Part shown: piece by piece, positions 31,745 through 42,196 of the stretch
How positions within the stretch are numbered: the first letter of the stretch is position 1
Layout of the letters: each line of letters starts with the position of its first letter
Source: Panorpa germanica
Lineage: Eukaryota > Arthropoda > Insecta > Mecoptera > Panorpidae
Assembly (NCBI GenBank): GCA_963678705.1
Contig: OY783208.1
Span: 6,758,001 to 6,822,000 of the forward strand
Reading direction: 5' to 3'
Length of the DNA: 64,000 bases
Notes under the pieces: generated by a model
Seen by the model: the letters and a program-made list of their open reading frames with translations, nothing else
Told to the model about the DNA's origin: nothing
Database searches by the model: none
Made by a program: the position numbers and the translations under genes

Positions 31745-32060
31745 TGTGCCTTAGTCGGGTTAAATAAAATAAAAACTTATTATTCTTTGATTTGACTTGA
31801 CTATTTGACTACCAATAGCTAAAGAATATTACCACAGCACTGACCTACTCAACAAATGACTGACGTTAAAATGCATTTCACGTCATTCAAATATGGCCGA
31901 CTATTTTTAGCGCTAAAGCTACAATTCAAACTTTTAATTGCTATATCTCCGTCAATATTTAGATATTTAATAATTTAGACACGCCAATACACAATTATTA
32001 ACATCAATTTCAATCAACAATTGAAAAATCGACCACTTAAAAATGAGAACAAAAGCCCAT

Positions 32061-32672
32061 TAAGACATAGTGCCTTTTTGAACCTTTGGAGAATTTGGTT
32101 TGAGTCTTGGCTAACGTCACTTGTCAACTTCAATTATTAAATTATATAATATTCATAGATCTGTTGGTTAAGTTTTTTGTTGACACAACAATTATTCAAT
32201 GAATTTTTTTAACAATTTTGTATTTGCTTTAACAAATTTATATAATTAACAACCGGTTAGTGTTTTTTTTGGTTATTTTAAAACATTTACTTTTATGCAC
32301 TTCAACACAAGTTTGGGCACAAAGTTATGACGGAACTTTTTATAATAATCATTAGGCAGAATGTTAAAAAACTTGACTTTAAACTAAAAAAATGTTATAA
32401 AAAAAATTATACTTACACATGCTAGCGAAATATAAAAAGAAGAATGTTGATTTTATTATTCGTTTTTTATTATATCCTTTATACATGTGTAATGAACAAA
32501 TTAATACTTTAAGCCATATTGGATTGGGATTGAGAAAGAACTGTAGAGGCAGCACTACAGCCGAAAGTGGAGCGCTCTGGTGTCATAAATGTAAAGGATT
32601 GTGATGTAAACAGCGTAGAAATAGTATATGCATAGAATAGTATATAAATAAATAATGCAAAAAATAATTAAA
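32061..32672. other. spacer without recognised feature
   Basis: AT-rich DNA between the split MITE and the THAP-type remnant. One small frame at 32419-32604 has no recognisable motif. Confidence 0.5.
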
Positions 32673-33831
32673 TTAAGGCCAAACTATAAAATTTTTCAAT
32701 AAAATATTCAGTTTTTGTAAGTTACTGATAAATATTTTTTGTGCTGAAGTTCTGTGGATGCAGAATAGTACTCCTAATGCTGTAAATGTCAGACCAGTTT
32801 TCAATTTCGTCAAAGTGATAAGTAATTTCGTTTTTTTATCTATTTTGGTAGATTTTATGTCGGGAAGCATATTCAATAGAAATGCAAATATTGAAAAATT
32901 AACACCTGTTAAACTGCTTAACGATTGGTCATCATGAATAGAAGTAATTCCATTGAAACCTTGATAATCAGATTTAATAGGATCTGGAGTAATTGGATCA
33001 CACCCAACATCTTCAACATTCTTTCGTAAAAGCGGCAAATTAATTATATTATATATTATAATATTGGAATGTTTACTTGCACTTCTGCAGTAGTTACACC
33101 ATCACGGGAATTTATGTTACAAAAAAAATACTTATGTTCATCTAAAACACTTTCATCAACAATTTCATCAGTTTGACATGTTATACTACGAGTTGTTTTT
33201 TGTGGAGTAGCATCAGAAGCATAATGATCTTCAACGCTCTGTGTTTCAATATCTACATAATTATCCTCTTGAATTTCAATTTCATTATTATTATTATTAT
33301 TATTATTAATGATATTCATTTCACTTCGTACATTCCGTTGCCGTAATCGTTCGAAACGTTCAAATGACTGAGTGGATTTTTTGGTATTTACTTTACCAGG
33401 AAAAATTGTTGGTGTGTATGAAGGATGCCGAGGATGTTCTGACTTTTGATTATTCACAAAATGATCACTAGAAATGCGTGTATTTTTAGTTAGTTCCCAA
33501 TCCTTTAGATATTTTCTGAAACACAAATTTTTTAAATTTTACTTTTACTTATTACTATTTTATTTATTTCATAAAATAATTATTATATAGTTTAATATTC
33601 TATTTTATAATACTTAGCTTTTCAAATTTGATTGTGATTAATTAAATTTTTTTATTAAAATAATTTACTTACACATAGTTTTTCACTGCATTTATCCATT
33701 GTTGACGTTTAAAGGTTATCCATAGTACTCGCAGGGAAACGATAAAATTTCACACTTGTATTTTGGTTTTTGTTTTTATATGGCATATTGAAACAGCCAC
33801 GGATACAGCACGATACTTTTGAAGAAGACAT
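32673..33831 (-). pseudogene. THAP-domain DNA transposase N-terminal half (ISL2EU-like), decayed
   Basis: Exon 1 (33673-33831) encodes CCIRGC and VKFYRFP, the first half of a THAP zinc finger. It is frameshifted before RQQWINAV, and an in-frame TAA results. Exon 2 (33056-33515), joined by a GT-AG intron, continues with KDWELTKNTRISSDHF. The usual Cys of the SRICSDHF signature is Ser here, so a zinc ligand is lost. The segment at 32673-33038 has the helix-turn-helix pattern that precedes a DDE_Tnp_4 nuclease (GFNGITSIHDD, LITLTKLKTGLTFTALGVLF, ending IVWP). The nuclease itself is missing. THAP plus this helix region is the architecture of ISL2EU-type transposases. Confidence 0.6.
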
Positions 33832-33954
33832 TACTTAAAATTATTTCGATTAGATTAAAAAAATTATTAATTTAACAAATTCCTTATTGTTTTCTATACC
33901 ACTTGCCACCACTTTGCTTTACATTTTTCTCGGTAGTTGGCGTCAAAGTCATGT

Positions 33955-35182
33955 TTCTCAATCCCTATAAACAGGAACCAACCTCTTCTTTAATAAGCTA
34001 CAATCATTACAAAAATATACCTATAGAAAGTTTTGAGATCATGCCCTACTTTAAATCTTCATATGAACTAAAAACTATTAAAATAGATACCGAAATTAAA
34101 TATTTCAACAAGAAAGACAACAACACTATAATATATCAACGATATGTGAATTTTATATGCACTGAAAACATAAAATGGGACATATGGTATACAGATGTTT
34201 CTGTAAATAGCAAATTTAAAAAAGGAGGTGCGGGCTTATACAACTCTACAACAAATAAGCAATATAAGTTTAAGTTAAATAATATATCAAGTTCATTCAA
34301 TGCTGAACTTATAGCTATATTGAAGACAATGAAGATAATTAAAAACACTAAAGAGTCTAACATATTAATAGTAACAGATGCATATAGTGTATTAGCAGCT
34401 ATAAATAATAACAACTTCAAAAACAATAATAATAATAAAATATGTAAAATAAAAGCAATATATTGTAAACTGAAAAAGAGTGGTGTGAACATAAAATTTT
34501 TATGGGTACCAGGTCATTCTAGAATTTTAGGCAATGAAACTGCAGATAAGTTAGCAAAAGAAGCATGTACTGACGGTAAATTAATAGATATAAAATCTTC
34601 CTTAAATGAAATGAAAATAATTATCAAGGAAAAGGCATATATAGACTGGCAAATAATATACAAAGAGGCAAGTCAAACCACAGGCAAAACATTCTACCTT
34701 TTCTACAATAAAATTAAAGATTACATGTGGATCAATAAAAATTTATCTAGAAAATTTATTTATACAATATGCCGACTAAGATCAGGTCATTGTAAAATCC
34801 CATCACATCTAGCAAAAATAAAAATAATACAATCTTCTAATTGCATCTGTGGAGAGGAAGGTAATATAGACCACATGATACTAAGATGTAAATTTAAAAA
34901 ACAGGAAGTCGATCACTTATGGAGTAATTTATGTAAACATACCATGATGCCAGTAAACGTATTAAATCTAATATACGATATAAATAGTACCACTGCAAAA
35001 TGTGTGATTGAATTTATATTTAACAATGGAATTGATATATAAAATGCAAGGAAAATCTTCAAAGAAGATATAGTGTTATATGTATATTTAAATTTTTTTA
35101 TGTAAAATAAAATGTAATACTTGTTAATATAGCAAGAAGGCTGAATAAGCCAAAGCTTAATAAATAAAAAAATAATGAACAA
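33955..35182 (+). mobile_element. 5'-truncated I-type LINE, RNase H end only
   Basis: The plus-strand frame 33903-35042 encodes the last part of ORF2: WYTDVSV (RNase H Asp, with Gly replaced by Val), FNAELIAI, IVTDAYS and [21 protein letters not shown], then CICGEEGNIDHMILRC. It is followed by AGAAGGCTGAATAAGCCAAA and an A-rich TAAATAAA tail, as in the LINE at 12508. LINE homology begins at about 33955; the first residues of the open frame are flanking DNA. Typical truncated dead-on-arrival copy. Confidence 0.85.
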
Positions 35183-35268
35183 ATTTAAAAAATATAAATT
35201 ATTTGTTATAATTATTTTATTGTCATTTACCTAAATTCAAACAGGGTAATTCAGGGTACTATCTCTTA

Positions 35269-35394
35269 GGCCCTCCGCACATGTCACTCGTATACACGTT
35301 CGTTCTCTCACTAACAACACAGTTCACATTCTCATTCGGTTCGGGCAGATTCGGGGTTAAGGTGTGCAATCAGTCGCCTCATGTGCGGACGCCC
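35269..35394. mobile_element. 126-bp Harbinger-type MITE
   Basis: Its ends GGCCCTCCGCACATG and CATGTGCGGACGCC are imperfectly inverted, and TTA flanks both sides (35266-35268 and 35395-35397). Small size, TTA duplication and GGCC terminus fit a PIF/Harbinger MITE. Confidence 0.65.
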
Positions 35395-35439
35395 TTACTT
35401 TACCTGTAAACTTGTCACAGTTCTGTCAAGAACATGCTA

Positions 35440-36740
35440 TCTCTTTTAATAAAGTTACCTACCAGAACCTTAAAAGTTCAATTATTTGTTAATAACTCTT
35501 TATATGTTAGGGGATATTAACAATTAAAAAAGTCATTTTGTCTCTTTAATTACTAAAAAGATTCAACGTTGTACACATTCCAAGTGCATGTGACATCACA
35601 ACCGCTGTCAACCTTACAGGTTATACATTTCTGCTATATGTATTTATATATCAAATATTATTTACAGCTATTTCAAGGAACAATAAAATTTCAATATTAT
35701 GTCTGCCGTAACAGGGTTAAATAAAATAAAAACTTATTATTCTTTGATTTGACTTGATTATTTGACTACCAACAGCTACAAATCATTCCCACAGCACTGA
35801 CCTAATCAACAAATAACTGACGTTAAAATGCATTTCACGATGCATTTAAAAATGAAGACACAAGCCCATTAAAGTAAACTGCAGGATTAACAAGATTAAA
35901 AACTGTTTATTCAACATAAAATAAATCATTTTTTTCTTTATTTATGTTGCGAAAGAAATTTTCTATGTTTTCCAATTTAAAACAATCACTTCCAATTAAT
36001 TGGTAGTCCGACCCCCAAATCTGCAGTGTCGGAATATCATACAACATAATTCGGGGGTTCGTTCGAAATCCATTTTGCATGTCGAAATACCTAAAAAGAA
36101 AAAGAAAATAATATTACAAATTTGAGATATTCCCTGTATACGAGTATACATATATGCTGGATAATGCGAAAATAATCCTATATTATAATGTTCCAAGTGT
36201 ATATTTATATGTTTGTTTGTTGCTGAAATTCGTATGGTAGAATGAAAACGGCTCAGTCAATGTTTTCGAAAGTTTGCAGTTATTTCGTAGAGAAAAAAAT
36301 TCTAAGCCTTTTGACGTCCCCGAATTTCCTGGAAACCCGTAATTTTGGAAAAATTTTGGAAACCCGTAATTTTAGTGCTTGATTTTTCAATTGTTGATTG
36401 AAATTGATGTTAATAAATGAATATCGGCTTGTCTATTTTATTAATTTTATTATTTATCTAAATATTGACGGAGAAACAGCAATTAAAAGTTTGAATTGTA
36501 GTTTTAGCGCTAGAAATGGTCATCCATATTTGTATGACGTGAAATGCATTTTAACGTCAGTTATTTATTGAGTAGGTCAGTGCTGTGGTAATGTTTTGTA
36601 GCTGTTGGTAATCGAATAATCAAGTCAAATTAAAGAATAATAAGTTTTTATTTTATTTAACCCTGCTAAGGTAGACATAATATTGATATTTTATTGTTCC
36701 TTGAAATAGCTGTAAATAATATTACATACATTTATATACA
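35440..36740. repeat. two damaged copies of the TA-type MITE
   Basis: About 35440-35874 lacks its left end and has an internal deletion, but ends ACACAAGCCCAT. About 36370-36740 is in the opposite orientation and lacks both ends. Both share long stretches with 10672-11307 (for example TGACGTTAAAATGCATTTCA and its inverse). Between them, 35880-36365, I see nothing. Confidence 0.7.
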
Positions 36741-37819
36741 TTTCAATCAACTCATAAAGTTTTAATATATTAACGACTGATGAATTAGAAGAACAAAATT
36801 AATTATTTATTAGTCTTTTTAAAGCTAACGCATGCGTACTACCAGCAACCATTACCACAGACATGTTTTTAATTGAGTCACTGTGTTGTTTTCTCTGTGA
36901 AGTCAGAACTGACTCTATAGATTTAGCGGCAATACTCCAGTTCAAATTTCAAGCAGCTATATTTCCATCAATTTATGACATATTCATTAACATCTATTTC
37001 AATAATCAATTACAAAATCGACCCCAAACAATGAGTTCACAACATAATTGATCACAAATAATGCTGTAAATATATTAATTTTAATAAAATATTATATTGG
37101 AAAGTATAAATAAAGTACCTGCATAACAGGCTATAATTAATAAACCGGTTTCACTTTGATTAAACAGTGTGTAGTCGTTGTTCCATCTGTAGCTCATAAA
37201 AAGACATTCCATGTGAACGACTGAATAGAAAACAAACGCGTTCATGACAAAAAACTCATAAAAAGTAATAGATATGAAATAGAATTGACTCCAAAATGTT
37301 TACTCTGATATTGGGGTGGTCGATCACATTGAATTTGTATCTCGATTACTCTGCTAGTTTTTAATAGGTTCGTTTCAAATCTAAACAACGGATATTCTTA
37401 ATTACTTTAATTTTATTACTTAAATACAATAGGGCCTTATACTATGTTCTTAATACTAAAAGGAAATGCTTATTCTGAGGTTTTTAATACAATAGGTCCA
37501 ATTATTGAAACATTTTATTAAATAAATTTTAAACGCTTGAAAATTTATTAATTTCTTCTTAGTGATAATTGAACCTAGGAACATTAGAGGCAACTACATA
37601 TTTTAACATAAATCGTGGAATGTGGTAGAAAAAGTTGCTTACAAATTCATGAGTTCGTCATATTTAATAAACACACGCCATAAAGTAAAACTCCAGCGAA
37701 TACAAACAGTTTAGATCACATACAGAACACACCTAGACAGTTTTATTTAAATGAGATTTTTGATTTCGCTTTAAGGAACCAACTTGTGCGTAAGATTTAT
37801 GACATAAATTACCAGAATA
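36741..37819. other. spacer downstream of zinc-finger gene
   Basis: AT-rich DNA with no recognised gene or element. It contains the 3' end of the minus-strand zinc-finger transcription unit. Confidence 0.45.
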
Positions 37820-37961
37820 TTACTTTAAAGCTAAATGTGTGTTTTTATGTACTTTGAAATTAGATGATTGACTAAACGTTTTATTACATTCGTTGCACGA
37901 AAATGGTTTTAAAGCTAAATGTGTGTTTTTATGTCGTTTTAATTGTGATGATGTACTAAAC

Positions 37962-39047
37962 CAGCGGTTCTCAAACTTTTTACTTCGAGCCCCTCTTCAT
38001 AATCCAGCTGTAAGCCGGGGCCCCCTACATGTAAGCGTATTATATATTATAAGTTGCATTTGACATTTTACAGTCAATTATTATTTGGTTAAGTTTTACA
38101 CAATCTATGCATACTCTAAGGGGGCAATGTTTGATTTAATCGTAATCAAACAACAAATTCTATACATACTATTACAATTTATTTAATTATTTTAGCTACT
38201 ATAGTACATAATTGATATTTGTAACTCAAAGCAATAATAATTAAAAGAGCTTCAGTGTGAATGCAGTTTTCTGCGCATAGTTTCTTAAAACGCGGTGTCA
38301 GTTCGGATAACGCTACTCTGAGTTCCTTGGTCACATCCAGCCTTGAGCGATTTTTACTCTTCATGGCAGCTGGAGCAGAAAACTCAGTTTCACAAGAATA
38401 AGTGGTGGCGAATGAAGTGAGTATTTTCAATGCTCTTTCACTCAAAATTGGGTGTTCCTTTTATACACCAATCCAGAAGCATGTGAGAGAAGATTATTTA
38501 AACTTCATTTCAAGCCCGGTGTCACCTTGGAGGTCAATGAGATTTTCTTTTTCCTTCATGTTGAGGGAGCATTCATCGACTGATGATTTGAACGGGTTTT
38601 GAATCCATGCCAAACCATCCAAGTTCTCATTAAAATATTTTTCAAAACGAGATTTTAGGATTTCTAAGTGTTTAAGAGAGCATTTCTTTGCATTGGTTGG
38701 AATAGTTTTGAGATCCATTTCTTCAATCATAATTTTAAGATTAGGAAATAGCTCCAAATTGTCACTTTTCAGACCGCACTCGTACAAACTTAGCTTCATT
38801 ACAAAGCTTTTCACCTTTTCAGTTCATTGCAGAAGGTTTGCATATTTTTTCCGTATTTTCTGATAAACTAAAAAAAGTAAAATGTTCGGCACTCTTACGA
38901 CTTGACTTGTTGTAATTTTAAAAATAAAAAGTTTGCTTTATTACTTTGTAAGTAAATTTAATTAATTTTTCAACCAAGCTTTGGGCCCCCCCTAAGTCTT
39001 CATTGCGCCCCCCTTGGGGGTCGCGCCCCCCACTTTGAGAACCGCTG
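37962..39047 (-). mobile_element. hAT element inserted in the zinc-finger exon
   Basis: It begins CAGCGGTTCTCAAACTTTTT and ends with the inverse CTTTGAGAACCGCTG. Both flanks read TACTAAAC (37954-37961 and 39048-39055), the 8-bp duplication of hAT elements. The interior retains only the C-terminal part of a transposase, so it is an internally deleted, non-autonomous 1086-bp copy. Confidence 0.93.
38179..38814 (-). pseudogene. hAT transposase C-terminal remnant
   Basis: Two frames, 38494-38814 and 38179-38445. The first has SLKHLEILKSRFEKYFNENL and WIQNPF...LIDLQGDTGLEMKFK. The second has ALKILTSFATTYSCETEFSA and MKSKNRSRLDV, the hAT dimerisation region (family motif ATTYLCExxFSA). The pattern is that of the FAM200/ZBED5/SCAND3-like hAT group. 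The BED finger and most of the nuclease are missing. Confidence 0.85.
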
Positions 39048-39648
39048 TACTAAACGATTTAATACAATCTCTGCAAGAAAAAGGTTTCAAACCTAAATGT
39101 GTGTTTTTATGTCGCTTTAAAAGTGATGGGTATTTAAACGTTTTAGTACACTCATTACAAGAATACAAATTCTTTGTTGAATGCACCCGCATATGTTTTA
39201 TAATATCCACCTTGTCTACAAACGATTTGTTACATACATCACAAATAAAATGTATCAGCTTCGATTTTAATTTTCCACTTTGCAGTTGTTCGTCATTCAG
39301 AGGTTCGGCTAGTTTTTCAACTGTGGACTTCTCATGTCCCTTACAACTAGGTGGTGCATCTAGGTGTTCCTGTAATTTAGTTCCATCCAGGAACATAACA
39401 TTGCAATAATCAGAGGGCTCATGACACGGCTCAAGTTTAATAATGTACTGATTGTCGCGTGGTGAAATTGCATTTTCTTCTGGACTGTCTGGTTCTTCCT
39501 TAATTTCATTACATGACACTACATCTTTGACCACACGTTCTTCCGTTATTTCCATTTTTATATCTTCGTTTATATTTCCTGTTTCCAGTGGTTCATTTAA
39601 CTCTACGTCAATTTCCAGTTTTATGTTCTGTGATTTATAATCCTCCAT

Positions 39649-40682
39649 TTTATTACAACAGTTTTATCGTTTTCTGAAACTAATTAACAATTTATTACTA
39701 TTCGTAGTAAATAGGGGCACCCTGTCGGAAAAATTTTAAATATAAGTGGTTGAATAACAAAATCATTTTATAGCAATATTGTTGAATAAATGAGGTTAAG
39801 TTGAACTTATGTACAGCCTTTAATAAATCTGAAGTAAATTAATTTATTGTAAACGCAAAGAAAATAAATAAATCTAAAGTGAAAAGCAACGTTCAAACCA
39901 TTGGAATAAAGTTGTAGATGAATTATGTAATTAACAGTTTTTGTTCATTAACGTTAAAATGAGAGTAAAGCAAGAGCCCTATTTTTTGAATAATTAATTG
40001 ATAAATGAGGTGATAAACGTATATTTTCGTTTTTATTTTACCTTTAGATAGTAACTTGGTAACACAATATGTTCTGATAAAATACAATAACTTGTAGTGC
40101 TATTGCTTAACCGTTTTAATTAACTGTCAAAATGAATATTTTTTCATTTGTCGTCTTCTTATATGCATTTAAGGAGGTACCGTCAATGCAAAAAGTTTAT
40201 CTCTTGGTAAATCGAATTACGAAATAAACGATGAACAAATATTGAGACTGTACCTTTGAAAATGAAAGGTTTAATTCCTTATTAAATAGCTTCTAACTTA
40301 TTAAAATATTTTTTTTATGCATATAATAGTATAATCAATTAAATATTAACTATAATTAATGTGAAATTTATTTTAATTCAATTCAAATTCAATTTACATA
40401 TCTGTAAAAAAGTAATAATAAATTTGGCAACGTTGTCATAATAAGTGTATGATTTATTCATTCTTGGAGTTAAATTTCCTTTTCATTAGAATTTTTTATG
40501 CAGTTTAACTTTGGTAGCTAATTTACAAATCAAAAAAAAAATCCCAAATTTCGAAAAAAAAGTTGGTCAAATTCCGAATAAATTGATAATATTTTTTATT
40601 TTGTTGAAAAAAATATATTTTTTATATGAAAAATTATTTGTTTTTATATATAAAATTTATATTAGTGCAGGCGCATTGGTAG
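39649..40682. other. 5' flank of zinc-finger gene and AT-rich spacer
   Basis: It contains the presumed promoter of the minus-strand zinc-finger gene. No specific motif stands out, and no gene is recognised. Confidence 0.4.
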
Positions 40683-41633
40683 TTGAGTATGCAAAATGTG
40701 AGGACCGGCAACTATGGTCGGATTCTTATACCTGGGACCCCAAATAATAACAAAACACATCTTGCCACCAGCTGTGATGGTCCCTTCCCGCTCCCTTCAC
40801 ACCCTGAAGAATCATCTTCGCGATGCTTACTTAGTGTTAAAGAAAATGCGGAGACTCTATTAAATACATACGAAAATGAAAGATTGTGCAAGAAAACTAA
40901 AAAATTATCGGATCCTATACAAAAAACTAAATTTTACAACTTTGAAGATACTCCTGCGAGAACAAACAAAAATACTTCCAACAAAAAATTACAAGACGTA
41001 ACAGACATAACAATTTTCCAAAAATCATTCATGGTGGCTTCTCAACGTAGATTTGATACAAAGATATTAGCATCGTATGAAGTATTGAATTACTGCAAGT
41101 ATCTCTTTGATAATGACGGATTTTATAGGAATTCACCAAAATCATAACTAGTTGAAATTCAAAAAAACTATAACTGTGGTACGAGCACTCAGCAAGATAT
41201 AATAAATTTAAATACTTTCAAAATTTATATAGTTGATGGTATGGCACTTGTTCACAAAATTCAGTTAAATAAGTTCAATACTTTTGGTGATTTTGCCGAG
41301 GCTTACTTCAAAAAAATTATGCAATTTTTTACGTTGCCTGACGTGAAGAGAATAGATGTATTATTCGACAGATATGACGATATTTCTATAAAGTTTTTGG
41401 AGTCAAAGTTACGGAGTAAAGCCCAAATTATTAAAAATGTCATAATTTTAAGTCAATCAACAAAAATTCCTGCTGATTGTAAACCTTTTCTTGCAAACAT
41501 TCAAAATAAATTACAACTTATTCGATTTCTTTGCACTAATGCTCCAAAATATGCACAAGTTAAAGAAGACTGCGAGCTGTACATTTGTGGAGGATTCGAC
41601 GATCCAACTAAATGTTTCAATTTACAAGTGTAA
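40683..41633 (+). pseudogene. uncharacterised protein fragment with conserved DRY..SIK region
   Basis: Two pieces (40683-41147 and 41241-41633) lie in one frame, separated by a TAA at 41145-41147. The second piece reads VDGMALVHKI, FGDFAEAYFKKIM, VDVLFDRYDDISIKFLESK-like (here IDVLFDRYDDISIKFLESK) and NIQNKLQLIRFL. I recall this pattern from a widespread family of uncharacterised animal proteins, often repetitive in genomes and possibly element-borne; its biochemical role is unknown to me. The N-terminal piece is unfamiliar. It ends at 41633 without the rest of the family, so it is truncated as well as interrupted. Confidence 0.45.
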
Positions 41634-41849
41634 CCCTACCCCCTTATATCTACTATCTATAGACGGTGGTAGTTACTTATTTTATGAGGGCGATTCTAAA
41701 ATCCCCTCAAGCGAAGAGTTCTTTATGGAGATCTGGTTCTCCTTGAGTCGGATGACCAAGCTACTTGTGGAGGCTCATTTATCTAACAGGACTTATATAC
41801 TTCTAATCATTACTACATAAATATATATTGGGGTTTTACTTACTTTTAT

Positions 41850-42192
41850 TTTCTTGTGTGCTCGGCAGGATGCTAACTCTGCTGTTGATCAACACCTTTA
41901 TTTAACGCGACTCGAGCCCTTAACCCTTAATACTTTATATAATTAAAACAATGAGATCCTTAACACTATTTCCTTTATTATTCAAATCAATTACTTAATA
42001 CAAATCTTAGTAACTTAAACTGGGGCGACTATGGCGACTGAACTCGTGATCAAGATGGAATGATCTGTGATCAAGGTGGACTGATCCCCTCTACTCTCTT
42101 AAACTAGGCTTATATAGCCTAAAGGTCTTTGTTCAATGTATGACTTCATCAACTTATTACATCATCATTCGTAATTGGTTTTAACATAAACA
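41850..42192 (-). repeat. possible solo LTR
   Basis: Read on the minus strand this stretch has a TATA-like CTATATAAGCC, repeated GATCA words and AGTCGCCATAGTCGCC, then AATAAAGG, and ends near GAGCACACA. That is the layout of an LTR. I find no second copy in the window and no clear target duplication, so it is tentative. It abuts the Polinton polymerase remnant and may mark where the left end of that element was lost. Confidence 0.3.
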
Positions 42193-42196
42193 TTAT

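Larger units (their letters stand above)
26630..32060. mobile_element. TA-type MITE split by an LTR retrotransposon
   Basis: The left part (26630-26946) begins ATGGGCTTGTGTCCTA. The right part (31745-32060) ends with the family's AAAAGCCCAT. Together they match the 636-bp MITE at 10672-11307 in inverse orientation. The LTR element 26947-31744 entered it with a TGTG duplication, so the MITE is the older of the two. Confidence 0.85.
37820..39648 (-). pseudogene. C2H2 zinc-finger gene interrupted by a hAT element
   Basis: The coding parts are 39056-39648 and 37820-37961. Without the hAT element and one 8-bp duplication they form one frame of 735 nt (244 aa plus stop). The N-terminus MEDYKSQNIKLEIDVELNEP carries sumoylation-like KxE motifs (IKMEI, IKEEP, IKLEP). 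Then come an atypical finger and five C2H2 fingers with HLGLKPF or HLALKPF linkers. One finger (CRDCIKSFS, then LKRHKNTH) is split by the insertion. It is probably a nuclear DNA-binding protein. As it stands the frame runs into hAT sequence after IKSFS and stops at 38992, leaving about two and a half fingers. Confidence 0.85.

Noticed and set aside
40683-42192. Left terminal inverted repeat of the Polinton
   Set aside because: I compared this region with the inverse of 56.7-58.6 kb by eye and found no matching ends, so none is claimed.
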